NCBI GenBank assembly: GCA_964577375.1
Contig: CAZNYW010000005.1
Coordinates: forward strand, 1 to 64,000
Length of the DNA stretch: 64,000 nt
Direction: 5' to 3'
Origin: DATKUC01 sp964577375
Lineage (GTDB): Bacteria > Spirochaetota > Spirochaetia > DSM-27196 > DATKUC01
The position numbers and the translations under genes are program-made. Positions 16,117 through 25,546 of this stretch are shown here, piece after piece. The notes under the pieces were generated by a model. It had not been told where the DNA came from and searched no databases. It saw only the letters and a list, made by a program, of their open reading frames with translations. Each line of letters starts with the position of its first letter. Positions within the stretch are counted from its first letter, which is position 1.

Positions 16117-17822
16117 CTCATCCTCCAGCTGATGCTCAGGTTTCTGACCTTCACGACGTCAAGCAGGAAGTCGTAGACGAGCCGCGAGACGAAGAGCGAG
16201 GTGAACATGGATGAGACGATTCCAACCGACAGCGTAACGGCAAAGCCCTGTACGGGTCCCGTGCCGAGCTGCGATAGAAAGATTGCTGCAATGAGCGATG
16301 TAACGTTGCTGTCCATGATTGTCCAGAATGCCTTGGCGAAACCGGCCTTCACCGACGCGGAGGCGCTCTTTCCGAGCCGGAGCTCGTCCTTGATGCGTTC
16401 GTAGATAATGACGTTCGCATCGACCGCCATACCGACGGTTAGAACCAGACCGGCGATACTGGTGAGGGTAAGTGTCAGGTTGAATACCGACAGGATCGCG
16501 ATCATGAAGAACATGTTGAGAAGCAGCGCCAGATCCGCAATGAGCCCCGCGCCCTTGTAGTACATCACCATGAAGACGATGACCAGAATGAAGCCCAGCA
16601 AGGTTGCCTGGAGCCCCGCATGGATCGCTGCCGCACCGAGCGTCGGACCGACGACGTTCTGGTTTGCTATGGTGAGATCGACGGGCAGGGACGCCGTCCG
16701 GAGCACGATCGAGAGGCTCTGCGCCTGGGTCTGATCGAGACCACTGATCTGGACGCTTCCGCTCGGTATCTCCTCGCGGATGACCGCGTAGGACACTACC
16801 TTTCCGTCCAGAACGACCGCCATGCTCTTGCCGACGTTGTCACGCGTAAGCCGGTCGAACTTGTCGGCGCCCACCTTGTTGAGGGTGAAGTTGACCACCG
16901 GCTGGTTGGTGAGCGGGTCGCGCGCAACCTGGGCGTTGGTGATGTACTGGCCGTCGAGACCGTACTTCTGCACATCGGTCTTTATCACGATCCAGCGGAC
17001 GTGCTTGTCGATTCCGTACTGGTCCTTGGTAACGTATTCGGCAACCTCGTCCCCGGCAGGCACGAAATCGGGCACCTTGTCGTACTTCGGGTCCCACGTC
17101 GGGTGCGCCTGCTGGTACTGGATGAGCTGCTGGGTCGCGTTGTCGTCGACGATATGAAAGTAGAGACTTCCCTTTCCCATGAGGAAGGCGTGGACGCGCT
17201 CCGGATCGTTGTCACCGGGAAGGTCGATAACGATGCGGTTGTTGTCCTGAAGCCTCATTGTCGGCTCGGTGACGCCGAAACGGTCGATGCGGCTGCGGAG
17301 AATCTCCATCGCCTGCTTGACCGCCTGGTCTTCCGTCAGTCCGCCGCGGACCGTCTTCGGATCCGGCTGGAGCACGACCTGCATGCCGCCGGAAAGGTCG
17401 AGACCGAGCAGGATGATCCGGTTCTTCATGTCCTTGAGATCGAGAACCTTCTGGCGGTAGTGATTCTCGAGGACCGTGTAGAGCTCGTCCTTGTTGCGAA
17501 ATCCGCTCAGTACCGCGCTCGCGGTCCACACGTTCGGAACCTTGTTCCCGACCGCCCTGTAGTTCGCCTTTGCCTGCGAGACAACGAAGCCGAGGTCGCC
17601 CGCCACCGGTTTGGTGGAGTTAGCCGCAGCGGCGGACTGAAGGTCACTGAAAACCTTGTCCGACTGCTGCCGCACGTAGTCGCGCACCTGAAAACGCGAC
17701 CCCGAGGCAACCTGTTTCAGGCTCTGGGGAAGAATGAAATACCACCGGACTGTTGGTATCAGGAAAATGGCGCTGACTGCTACCAGCGCCAGAATGACGA
17801 TCAGTCGTAGTCTCTTGCTCAT
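16113..17822 (-). CDS. secD: protein translocase subunit SecD
   Basis: 569-aa inner-membrane partner of SecF. One N-terminal TM precedes a large periplasmic region containing LGLDLSGGMQVVL, the conserved P1 opening. The C-terminal membrane block has GMAVDANVIIYERIKDELR, the SecD signature. Length is typical. It overlaps secF by 4 bp and follows yajC by 111 bp, so yajC-secD-secF form the usual Sec accessory operon. Confidence 0.96.
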   Translation of the reverse strand: MSKRLRLIVILALVAVSAIFLIPTVRWYFILPQSLKQVASGSRFQVRDYVRQQSDKVFSDLQSAAAANSTKPVAGDLGFVVSQAKANYRAVGNKVPNVWTASAVLSGFRNKDELYTVLENHYRQKVLDLKDMKNRIILLGLDLSGGMQVVLQPDPKTVRGGLTEDQAVKQAMEILRSRIDRFGVTEPTMRLQDNNRIVIDLPGDNDPERVHAFLMGKGSLYFHIVDDNATQQLIQYQQAHPTWDPKYDKVPDFVPAGDEVAEYVTKDQYGIDKHVRWIVIKTDVQKYGLDGQYITNAQVARDPLTNQPVVNFTLNKVGADKFDRLTRDNVGKSMAVVLDGKVVSYAVIREEIPSGSVQISGLDQTQAQSLSIVLRTASLPVDLTIANQNVVGPTLGAAAIHAGLQATLLGFILVIVFMVMYYKGAGLIADLALLLNMFFMIAILSVFNLTLTLTSIAGLVLTVGMAVDANVIIYERIKDELRLGKSASASVKAGFAKAFWTIMDSNVTSLIAAIFLSQLGTGPVQGFAVTLSVGIVSSMFTSLFVSRLVYDFLLDVVKVRNLSISWRMR

Positions 17823-17933
17823 ACCATCAACTCCCGCCCGTGATGGGATCTGTTACGCGTAGTACACACCGCGACCGCTCAGGCGGCTCGCGCAGGCTGG
17901 TAGCGTACGGGAAACAGAGCGCGCCGGGCGTCC

Positions 17934-18374
17934 TCACTCCTTGGACTCTGCTGTAGTTTCGTTCTCGGCGGCCTCGTCGGCTGAGCTGTCATCATCGTCG
18001 GCTTGATCGGCTTTCGCCTTTCCTGATCCCGACTTGGACTGCTGAATTACGCCGGAAATCGCCGAGCGGTTGAACTCGATCTTCGTATTTCCGTCCACCT
18101 TGAGAACCACGACATCGTCGCGAATTGAGGTGATGGTTCCACGGATCCCACCGGCGGTTGCCACACGGTCGCCCTTTTTGAGCGCCGAAAGCATCCGCTT
18201 CGTCTCTTTCTGCTTCCTGTTCTGCGGCCTGATGATGAGAAAATAGAAGATAACGAATACAAGTCCAAACGTGATGATGGTAGTGACGAGCTGTCCGGTA
18301 CCGGACGACGCCTGAGCTCCCGAGCCTCCGGGTACCCCCATGAGCATGGGGAGATTGGCAAACACGTTATTCAT
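17934..18374 (-). CDS. yajC: preprotein translocase subunit YajC
   Basis: 146-aa small inner-membrane component of the SecDF-YajC complex. One TM segment (about residues 28-48, LVTTIITFGLVFVIFYFLIIRP) is followed by the family motif RPQNRKQKE and the soluble part LKKGDRVATAGGIRGTITSI. The acidic C-terminus (DDDDSSADEAAENE) is longer than in E. coli. It is first in the yajC-secD-secF order; a pair of inverted repeats lies just upstream. Confidence 0.95.
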   Translation of the reverse strand: MNNVFANLPMLMGVPGGSGAQASSGTGQLVTTIITFGLVFVIFYFLIIRPQNRKQKETKRMLSALKKGDRVATAGGIRGTITSIRDDVVVLKVDGNTKIEFNRSAISGVIQQSKSGSGKAKADQADDDDSSADEAAENETTAESKE

Positions 18375-18403
18375 GCAACTTCTTCCTTAATGTGAAATGA
18401 TTT

Positions 18404-18437
18404 CATCGAAGCGATGATCTCATCGTACGATTCGTAC
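18404..18437. repeat. two adjacent inverted repeats upstream of yajC
   Basis: CATCG-AAG-CGATG (18404-18416) and GTACGA-T-TCGTAC (18425-18437) are both perfect inverted repeats, separated by 8 bp, 30-63 bp upstream of the yajC start. They could be operator sites for the yajC-secDF unit. No known regulator matches by eye. Confidence 0.45.
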
Positions 18438-18557
18438 ATCGTAGAGATTTCGCTAAAGCTAACATACATGGGTTGCTTCGTCAACCGCGAGGTTGATGGT
18501 CGCAAGGAAGGACGAACGCCGGGCAGGTGCGCCGCCCGGGCCGGACTAATGGCTCCG

Positions 18558-18851
18558 TCAGACCATCAGCACCTTCTGCACGGCCGCCGGGTCGCCGAAC
18601 ACGCCGAAGAGCCGTTTCAAACTTTCAGCGGTGATGTCCGGATTGCCGGTCTTCTCGCGGTAGGCAGCGACAACCGCGTCCATCTGCGCCGCATCGTTGT
18701 CGTAGAGGGCGGAACAGAAGGCCGGTTTGTGCAGACCCGCAGCGAGCAACTCGGTTGCCGAAGCATTCGCGTGGAGGCGGCGGGCATTCTTGTCCACCAC
18801 CGCGGTGTTGCCCTGATACCCGATCGTAAAAATGAAATCTGCGCGTGTCAT
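18558..18851 (-). CDS. hypothetical protein, 97 aa
   Basis: Small soluble protein, not recognised. It starts MTRADFIFTIGYQGNTAVVDKNARR and has a helical middle with one cysteine (C48) and a C-terminal KRLFGVFGDPAAVQKVLMV. Codon use matches neighbours, and it has its own promoter (18863-18891) downstream of the groEL terminator, which supports a real gene. An AGGTAG Shine-Dalgarno-like stretch overlaps the -10 region, so the leader would be only about five nucleotides. No domain can be named. Confidence 0.72.
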   Translation of the reverse strand: MTRADFIFTIGYQGNTAVVDKNARRLHANASATELLAAGLHKPAFCSALYDNDAAQMDAVVAAYREKTGNPDITAESLKRLFGVFGDPAAVQKVLMV

Positions 18852-18862
18852 ATCTGTTTCTA

Positions 18863-18891
18863 CCTATATCACTGGAGACTGAACGGTTCAA
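18863..18891 (-). promoter_or_regulatory. promoter of the 97-aa gene
   Basis: On the minus strand TTGAAC (18891-18886), 17-nt spacer, TATAGG (18868-18863). The ATG at 18851 lies 11 nt past the -10, implying a very short leader. Confidence 0.5.
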
Positions 18892-18947
18892 GGGGACAGG
18901 ACGGAAAGCGAACCCGGACAAAGCAAAGGGCCGCCTCGCGGCGGCCC

Positions 18948-18967
18948 CTCTCTTGATTTATTCGCAG
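18948..18967 (-). terminator. groEL terminator
   Basis: Perfect 8-bp stem GGGCCGCC/GGCGGCCC with TCGC loop, 23 bp past the groEL stop on the minus strand, followed by TTTGCTTTG. Confidence 0.82.
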
Positions 18968-18989
18968 GTTACCGGGACGAGGCCGGACA

Positions 18990-20639
18990 TTACATCATGT
19001 CCATGCCGCCCATACCGCCCATGCCGCCGCCCGGGCCGGCCGGCATCGGTTCCTTCTTCTCCGGCAGGTCGGTGATGGCACATTCGGTGGTGAGAAGCAG
19101 CGAAGCGATCGACGCGGCATTCTGCAGCGCGGAGCGGGTTACCTTGGCCGGATCGATGATACCGGATTTCGCCATGTTGACCCATTCCAGCTTCGCAGCG
19201 TCGAAACCAAAGCCCTTCTTCTCGGTCTTCGCCCGCTCGGCAATCACGGCGCCGTCGAGGCCGGCGTTGATCGCGATCTGCCGGATCGGCTCTTCGAGCG
19301 CGCGGCGGACGATCTTGAATCCGATCTGGGCATCCTCGTCCAGGGTAGTCACGTCGGTCTTGTCGAGCATCGGCACGACCTGGATCAGGGTTGCGCCACC
19401 GCCCGGGATGACACCCTCTTCGATGGCGGCGCGGGTGGCTGAAAGCGCGTCCTCGACGCGATGCTTCTTCTCCTTCAGCTCGACCTCGGTGGCCGCGCCG
19501 ACGTTGATGACCGCAACGCCGCCGGCGAGCTTCGCGAGCCGCTCCTGAAGCTTCTCGCGGTCGTAGTCGGAAGTTGTATCCTCGATCTGCGCCTTGATCT
19601 GCGCGATGCGGTCCTTGATGTCCTGCTGCTTGCCTTCACCGTGGATGATGGTGGTGTTTTCCTTATCCACCTTCACACTGCGTGCACGGCCGAGCATGTT
19701 GATCTCGATGTTCTCGAGCTTGAGTCCGAGCTCCTCGGAGATTACCTGTCCACCGCTGAGAACTGCGATGTCTTCGAGCATGGCCTTGCGGCGGTCACCG
19801 AATCCGGGCGCCTTCACCGCACATGCGTTCAGAGTGCCACGCATGTTGTTGACGATGAGCGTGGCGAGAGCCTCGCCCTCGACATCCTCGGCGATGATGA
19901 GAACAGGCTTGGAGGTCTGCGCAACCTTTTCGAGGATGGGCAGAAGGTCCTTCATGTTGGAGATCTTCTTGTCGTGGATGAGAATGTAGGGATTCTCGAG
20001 CACGGCAGTCATGGTATCGCGGTTGGTCGCGAAATAGGCCGACAGGTAGCCGCGGTCGAACTGCATGCCTTCGACGAACTCCGTCGTGGTCTCGATCGTC
20101 TTGGACTCTTCAACCGTGATGACGCCGTCTTTGCCGACCTTCTCCATGGCGTTGGCGATCTCCATGCCAATCTCCATGTCGTTGTTGGCGGAGATGGCGG
20201 CAATCTGGGAGATCTCTTCCTTGTCCTTGATCTCCTTGGCGACCTTTCCGATCTCTTCGACGGCGATCTCGACTGCTCTGTCGATCCCGCGCTTGATGCC
20301 CATCGGATTGACGCCGGCGGCGACGCTCTTCAGACCCTCTTTGATGATGCTGTATGCGAGAACGGTCGCGGTGGTGGTGCCGTCGCCGGCAACATCATTT
20401 GTCTTTGTTGCGACCTCTTTGAGAAGCTGCGCTCCCATGTTCTCGTACGGATCTTCGAGCTCCACCTCTTTCGCTACGGACACGCCGTCTTTGGTGACTG
20501 TCGGCGCACCGAATTTCTTGTCGAGAAGCACGTTACGTCCCTTCGGCCCCAAGGTGACCTTGACGGCGTTGGAAATCTTTTCGACACCGCGCAGAAGTGC
20601 ACGCCGCGCCTCCTCGTTGAACTTGAGCTGTTTGGCCAT
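18990..20639 (-). CDS. groEL: 60-kDa chaperonin GroEL
   Basis: 549-aa chaperonin that folds proteins in an ATP-driven double ring. It opens MAKQLKFNEEARRALLRGVE and contains the nucleotide site VTLGPKGRNV and GDGTTTATVLA, and ends in the GGMGGMGGMDMM tail typical of the family. Whole stretches such as EVELEDPYENMGAQLLKE read like the Treponema protein, which supports a spirochaete origin. No groES gene lies beside it and no CIRCE operator (TTAGCACTC-N9-GAGTGCTAA) is visible upstream. It has its own terminator and is separated from the small gene downstream. Confidence 0.98.
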   Translation of the reverse strand: MAKQLKFNEEARRALLRGVEKISNAVKVTLGPKGRNVLLDKKFGAPTVTKDGVSVAKEVELEDPYENMGAQLLKEVATKTNDVAGDGTTTATVLAYSIIKEGLKSVAAGVNPMGIKRGIDRAVEIAVEEIGKVAKEIKDKEEISQIAAISANNDMEIGMEIANAMEKVGKDGVITVEESKTIETTTEFVEGMQFDRGYLSAYFATNRDTMTAVLENPYILIHDKKISNMKDLLPILEKVAQTSKPVLIIAEDVEGEALATLIVNNMRGTLNACAVKAPGFGDRRKAMLEDIAVLSGGQVISEELGLKLENIEINMLGRARSVKVDKENTTIIHGEGKQQDIKDRIAQIKAQIEDTTSDYDREKLQERLAKLAGGVAVINVGAATEVELKEKKHRVEDALSATRAAIEEGVIPGGGATLIQVVPMLDKTDVTTLDEDAQIGFKIVRRALEEPIRQIAINAGLDGAVIAERAKTEKKGFGFDAAKLEWVNMAKSGIIDPAKVTRSALQNAASIASLLLTTECAITDLPEKKEPMPAGPGGGMGGMGGMDMM

Positions 20640-20816
20640 ATCAACTCCCTCTCTTCTGTGTAGTATTGTACTGCCGTGAAATTATCTGGCGAACTGTGAT
20701 TAATGCTATAGGGAAGATACTAAGGAATCGCCTGAACATCAACAGGAAATTTGCGCATTCGTCTCTCGGTCCCGGGATTGTTGTGACGGGGGCGCGCGTG
20801 GTACAACCGGTTAGCC

Positions 20817-22835
20817 ATGAAGGTGTTGACGACGTTCGCACTTATTGTCCGGACGAAGCAGATATCGCCGATCGCAGAGGAGCTTTCCCGCTGCGAGCGG
20901 CTGCGCGGAATCGGCTGGTCCCTGTCCGCGTTCTCCCATCTTGCAGTTGAACAGACCGTCTCGACTCTGCGAAGCAGAGTCTCGGAGGCCGGCGACTGCG
21001 CGATTCCGGAAGGCTACGTCGATGCTCCGCATGCGCTTCTCACCTCTGCCGAGCTCAAGCTCAATATCGAGTGGGCCTACTCCAATCCGTGGAAGACCGG
21101 AGTCCGGGACACGCTTGCAGGCGAGGCGCGGCCGCTTGCACCCTTCTCGCCGGACCTCGACCGTGCCGCGGCGCTTGATCTCTATCGAACCGGCACCGAC
21201 GCTCTCTTCCTGCCCGGACGCTCGCGCGACGACTCGCGGATCGACCGACTTTCGCGCGCACTTCGGCTTCCAGTCTGGGGAGCGCCTTCGGGCGACGGCG
21301 ACCTTCGACGCCCCGCCGGATCGGTCTCGACAATGCTGATCGACACCGCGGAAGGGACCGGCGAGCTTCCCCTGCTGGTTCCCGATCTCACCCTCCCCCC
21401 GGCAGCCCCGCGGAGCCCGCGCGCCTTCGCGGGCCTCATCCGCCGTGCGGCTCGCAGGTACAACGCCGCAGGTACCGGGAACGCCGCAAACGGGCCGCTC
21501 GTGATTCTTCTCGAGGCAGGTGCGGAGCCCGCGCAGCTGCAGAACGCCGCAGCGTTGCTTCAGGGACTGAACCTGCTCCTCGCAGACGGCAGCCGGTTCG
21601 AGCTCGCCGCCCTGTCAACGCTTCCCGGCCTCTTTGCCTCGCAGCCCGGCAACGCGCGCCTCGACGGTCCCATCGCTTTGATTACGGCTCGAAACATCGA
21701 GAGGCTCGTACCCGCGGGGGCGGTCTACGGAGCCGCACAGGCGCGCGCCGCCCGTGGTTCGGGCGAGCGAAGGGTGCGGGCGACTCTCGAGGCGCTTGCG
21801 AAGCGTCCCGGCGAAGCCTCGTCGGACACCGGTCGAGAGGACGCCGTCCCGGCGGACGCGGATGCTGCGACGACCGGTTCGCAGATCCGAGAGTCCGCCG
21901 AAGCCTTCCCGCCGCTGCGTGATCTGGTAGCCAACATGATGGGTACCGCGATGCTCCCGGGCAGCGGGACGAGCGCCACGTTTGCCGAAGGGCGGCCGGC
22001 CGGGATCGCATACGGCGACGCGGTCCTCGATTTTCCGCTACCGGTAGAGATGAGCGTGAAGATCGCCGGGCGGACACTCCTCTACCGGTCCGATTCGGCG
22101 TTTTCCTTCGAAGGGACGGCAGGCCGTGAGGATGTGCGCGGCCTTGTCTCGCACTTCCGGGTGGAGGGTCCCGGCACCGTCGGCCCGGGCACCATCATTC
22201 TCCACTCATCGATAACCGACGGCGCGTCACCGCTCATAATCGATATGTTCCGCCGCGGGCCGCTGTTCGACCCGCATTTGAAACGTGTGGAGATGCACCC
22301 CTTTGTGATCACCCCGTTCGAGATTCCGGCTGAGGCTGAGAGCATCCTTGTGGAGATCGAGGGCATCTATCCGGGCGGGACGGAAGCCGGCGATGCGGCG
22401 CAGGCCGACGCTGCCCGCTGCGTCATGTATCCCGGAACGCAAGGGGCAAGCGGCGTGTCTCCGCGCCGCGTCGTTGTGCGGGGCGCATCGTTCCGATTCA
22501 CCCTGACCGCCGGACCGGATGGCCCGTCGACCCGGCTCTATGTCGGGTTCGTCGACGGCGGCCTGAAGATGATCCGGAGCTGTACATGCTGGTTCGAATC
22601 AGGCGAATCCGGACGCCGCTTCAGGGTGAGCGTCGGAGGCAGCACGGCCGCGACTCCCGCGGCTGTGCTTTCGGGGACAGAGGAACATGTGACCATCCTC
22701 CTCGGAGTCGACCAGGACAGCCGCGTCGGGTTCGGTCAGCTCGATATTCCGCGCGCGCTCAGGGGCCACATCGCGCCGCCCTGGCTGCGGAGCTCAGAGA
22801 TCACGACTGCGTTTCGTGAGTTACCCGAAGCGTAA
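20817..22835 (+). CDS. hypothetical protein, 672 aa
   Basis: Large soluble protein I do not recognise; there is no signal peptide or TM segment. The N-terminal 130 residues hold PEGYVDAPHALLTSAELKLNIEWAYSNPW. A low-complexity Ala/Arg-rich linker lies at about 310-360. The C-terminal half (about 400-672) is beta-rich (SVKIAGRTLLYRSDSAFSF..., IILHSSITDGASPLIIDMF) and could be a carbohydrate-enzyme-like beta domain, but this is a guess. It faces away from groEL, and its 3' end overlaps the convergent chemoreceptor gene by 35 bp. GC-rich codon use is the same as neighbours. Confidence 0.7.
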   Translation: MKVLTTFALIVRTKQISPIAEELSRCERLRGIGWSLSAFSHLAVEQTVSTLRSRVSEAGDCAIPEGYVDAPHALLTSAELKLNIEWAYSNPWKTGVRDTLAGEARPLAPFSPDLDRAAALDLYRTGTDALFLPGRSRDDSRIDRLSRALRLPVWGAPSGDGDLRRPAGSVSTMLIDTAEGTGELPLLVPDLTLPPAAPRSPRAFAGLIRRAARRYNAAGTGNAANGPLVILLEAGAEPAQLQNAAALLQGLNLLLADGSRFELAALSTLPGLFASQPGNARLDGPIALITARNIERLVPAGAVYGAAQARAARGSGERRVRATLEALAKRPGEASSDTGREDAVPADADAATTGSQIRESAEAFPPLRDLVANMMGTAMLPGSGTSATFAEGRPAGIAYGDAVLDFPLPVEMSVKIAGRTLLYRSDSAFSFEGTAGREDVRGLVSHFRVEGPGTVGPGTIILHSSITDGASPLIIDMFRRGPLFDPHLKRVEMHPFVITPFEIPAEAESILVEIEGIYPGGTEAGDAAQADAARCVMYPGTQGASGVSPRRVVVRGASFRFTLTAGPDGPSTRLYVGFVDGGLKMIRSCTCWFESGESGRRFRVSVGGSTAATPAAVLSGTEEHVTILLGVDQDSRVGFGQLDIPRALRGHIAPPWLRSSEITTAFRELPEA

Positions 22836-24662
22836 CGGCCGCTTCCTCCGCGATCTCAGACCCCGGCTCTTCGGGCTCTTCAGGCTTTTCTTCCCGCGTA
22901 CGATAAAGCTCCACGAGCACATGCAGGTCGGCCATCCGCGCGCGGCTCTCCTCGCTCACCTCGCTGATGTGCTGCATCGAGGTGAGGATCTCTTCTGCGC
23001 CGTGTTCTATCTCCGAAACGCCGTTCACCACTCCTGACGAGACCGAACGCGAGGACTCCATGGCCTTGGTTATGTCCACCGCATCGAGGTTCATCGAGAC
23101 CGCGTCGCGCTGGACATCCTTTGAGGTTTCGGTGATCCTCTGCGTCGCCGCGAGGATGTCCGCTGATGCACGCGAGAGCTCCTCCATGTTGGAAGTGATC
23201 TCGATCATGGCCCGGACGAACTGCTTCATGTCCTCGGCAACCTGATCGACCGCACGGTGACCCGATTCGCCGGCATCGAGCGCGTCGCGAATCCGTTCCG
23301 TGATGGTGTGAAGTGATCGGCCGATCGAGGCCGCGTGCTCGGAGGTGGACTCTGACAACTTGCGGATCTCGTCTGCGACAACCGAAAATCCCTTGCCGGC
23401 CTCGCCGGCGTGCGCGCTTTCGATCGCGGCGTTCATGGAAAGCAGGTTCGTCTGTTCCGATATCCCGTTGATGATCTCGATGATGTCGAGGATGTCATTG
23501 ATCTCGTGTGATATGGAGGAGACCGTATCGTATGCGCTGGTGATCTTCTCGCTTCCCTCGTGGACCATCGCAGAAAGCTCCTCGCTGCGCCTGCGCCGCT
23601 CACCGGCCAGTCGCGCGATGCTGTTGATGGACGCATTCATCTGCTCGATCGCCGCGGACGATTCGTCGATTGAATTGGCCTGACCGTCGACCACGCGGTT
23701 GAGGTTTCGTGCGAGGGCTCCCAGCTCATCGCCCGACGAATCGCTGAGCGGGCCGGTGAGATCCCNNNNNNNNNNNNNNNNNNNNNNNNNNNNNNNNNNN
23801 NNNNNNNNNNNNNNNNNNNNNNNNNNNNNNNNNNNNNNNNNNNNNNNNNNNNNNNNNNNNNNNNNGCGAGGGCTCCCAGCTCATCGCCCGACGAATCGCT
23901 GAGCGGGCCGGTGAGATCCCGTTCGGCTACCCGTGCCATCGCGCCGTGAATGCTGCCGATCCGGCGTGCAAAGCTGCGGCCGAATCGCAGAACGAAGGCG
24001 GTCGCGCCGGCGAGAATTATCAGTCCTATGGCCAGCGCCATGATGACGCTCCTTGTCTGTGCGGCCTGTGTCTGCCGCTGCATCTCCTCGGAGGTTCCAC
24101 CGAGCGTGTTGGTTACAAAATCGCGGGTGACCTTGTCTATGGAGGTAAGTCGCGCTTCCGCCTGCTGAAGCGCGAAGTAATAGGGAGTCCTGCTGATCGG
24201 AGTCTGGGAGGCGGTGAAGATCATGCGGACAATTCCGGTGGGTGCGGGCATCCCGGGCGGAAGCTGCTGCTCGATCTGATCGAGGAGACCCGGCACATCT
24301 TCGAGGCCCTTGCGTGTTGCCTCCCAGGAGCGGGCGCCGAGGGAAATGTCGTTCTGCAGCTTCGGATCGAGCAGCTTGACGTCCGGATTGTTCCGGAGCG
24401 CGGTCATCTCGGAGCTGAACTCGGTGAATGAGTCCTCCCATGCCTTCCGCGCGTCCGCAAGAGACCCGTTTGTCATCAGCAGCGTCTTCGTGTTGTCGGT
24501 GAGGTGGTAAAGATCGGCGATCACCTCCACCGCGGAGACCTGAAGCGATTGCAGACGCGCAGCCCGCCAGCCGGCGTAGACCAGCAGACCGAGCGCGACC
24601 AGCATCCCGGCCACTATGGAAAAGACCGCGATGTTGAGCTTACCCGAAACCTTCATGCTCAC
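22801..24662 (-). CDS. methyl-accepting chemotaxis protein (interrupted by a scaffold gap)
   Basis: Transmembrane chemoreceptor. TM1 lies near residues 10-28, a periplasmic helical sensor region follows, TM2 is QTRSVIMALAIGLIILAGAT, then HAMP and the cytoplasmic signalling tip with NGISEQTNLLSMNAAIESAHAGEAGKGFSVVADEIRKL. The C-terminus has a polar EEPEEPGSE tail. The frame is broken only by 100 N at 23766-23865; the 55 bp on each side of the gap are identical. Removing one copy plus the Ns (155 bp) restores one open frame of 568 aa, so the gene is intact. The start overlaps the birA stop by 4 bp. Confidence 0.92.
23711..23920. other. assembly gap flanked by an identical 55-bp overlap
   Basis: Bases 23711-23765 and 23866-23920 are identical over 55 bp, separated by exactly 100 N (23766-23865). 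This is the pattern left when two overlapping contig ends are scaffolded without being merged. Collapsing the duplicate keeps the chemoreceptor frame (155 bp removed puts the two halves in the same frame). Confidence 0.93.
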
Positions 24663-25453
24663 CCCTCCTGGGAATCTTCGAAAAACTCCAGCTCACCGCC
24701 CGGGAAGGAGAGCTCGCGGCCATCCGACTCCCGGCGGATACGTATGCTGCCCGATTCGGCAATTCCCATAACGCGGCCGACGGCGGCGATCTGGTCGCCG
24801 GGCCGGCCGGTCAAAAAGCGTACCCTTCGATCCAGTCCGAAGAGCCGCTCATTGAGCTCGGTAAGCCATCTGTCATCCTTCAGGGCCGCCTGCACACGGT
24901 AGAGCACCCGCGTCAGGAGCTCGCCGTGCTCGGGCGGGCTGCCGGCCTGCTCGGCAAGCGAGGTCGCCGGCCACCTGAGCGCAGCGGCGTCGTTTCCTGC
25001 CGGTCCCGGAGGGACAGAGCGGAGCCCGACGTTTATGCCCATGGCGAGCAGCTGAAAACCGGGATAGGCTTCACACAGGATGCCTGCGATCTTTCTGCCT
25101 GACACCAGCACGTCGTTGGGCCACTTCACACGCGCGGTTAAATGGTAGTCCTCCTCGAGAGCACGGGCAAGCGCGAGACCGGCACGTAACGGCAGTGTCG
25201 AAAGACCGTAGGGACGCGGGGCCGACGGGTCGGCGAGCACCAGCGTGAAGAGCAGTCCCTCTCCGCTCGGACAGATCCAGCTTCGCCCGCCTCCGCGACC
25301 CCGCCCGGCCGACTGGAATCCCGCGACCACAACCGAGCCATGCGCGTTCGGCCCGGAACGCCCGAGCTCTCTCGCGTCGAGCATGGTGGATTCGGTCTGC
25401 GGAAGGTAGATCACCTTTCCGCCGAACGGGTTATCCACCGTTTCAGGGTTCAT
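24659..25453 (-). CDS. birA: biotin--[acetyl-CoA-carboxylase] ligase
   Basis: 264 aa from the chosen ATG. It attaches biotin to the carrier protein of biotin-dependent carboxylases. The core shows YLPQTESTMLDARELG, GRGRGGGRSW (biotinyl-AMP loop), VKWPNDVLVSGRKIAGIL and a C-terminal SH3-like cap (GRVMGIAESGSIRIRR). There is no N-terminal winged helix, so it should not act as a repressor. In-frame starts also exist at 25495 (GTG) and 25486; none has a clear Shine-Dalgarno, and 25453 fits the family best. It is coupled to the chemoreceptor gene by a 4-bp overlap and diverges from zwf. Confidence 0.93.
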   Translation of the reverse strand: MNPETVDNPFGGKVIYLPQTESTMLDARELGRSGPNAHGSVVVAGFQSAGRGRGGGRSWICPSGEGLLFTLVLADPSAPRPYGLSTLPLRAGLALARALEEDYHLTARVKWPNDVLVSGRKIAGILCEAYPGFQLLAMGINVGLRSVPPGPAGNDAAALRWPATSLAEQAGSPPEHGELLTRVLYRVQAALKDDRWLTELNERLFGLDRRVRFLTGRPGDQIAAVGRVMGIAESGSIRIRRESDGRELSFPGGELEFFEDSQEG

Positions 25454-25511
25454 GAAGGGAACAGTAGCGCGGGCACAGGCGAGCATCAAGGGCACGAGTC
25501 CGTTCGGCGGC

Positions 25512-25540
25512 TTGATCCTGCACGGCTTAAATCGGATACT
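25512..25540 (+). promoter_or_regulatory. zwf promoter with -10 close to the start codon
   Basis: TTGATC (25512-25517), 17-nt spacer, GATACT (25535-25540); the ATG of zwf follows six bases later with no Shine-Dalgarno. An alternative -10 TACTTT at 25537-25542 would have a 19-nt spacer. The layout suggests a leaderless transcript. Confidence 0.4.
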
Positions 25541-25546
25541 TTATGC

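Noticed and set aside
19461..20663. Open frame (400 codons) opposite groEL
   Set aside because: It is the antisense shadow of a highly conserved gene.
20640..20816. CIRCE operator upstream of groEL
   Set aside because: I looked for TTAGCACTC-N9-GAGTGCTAA and found none; nor is there one before hsp20 or dnaK.
22593..22602. GGTTCGAATC, a tRNA T-loop-like string
   Set aside because: It lies inside the 672-aa coding frame and no cloverleaf can be folded around it.
23711..23920. A 55-bp direct repeat
   Set aside because: It flanks 100 N exactly and preserves the reading frame when collapsed, so it is a scaffolding artefact rather than a biological repeat.
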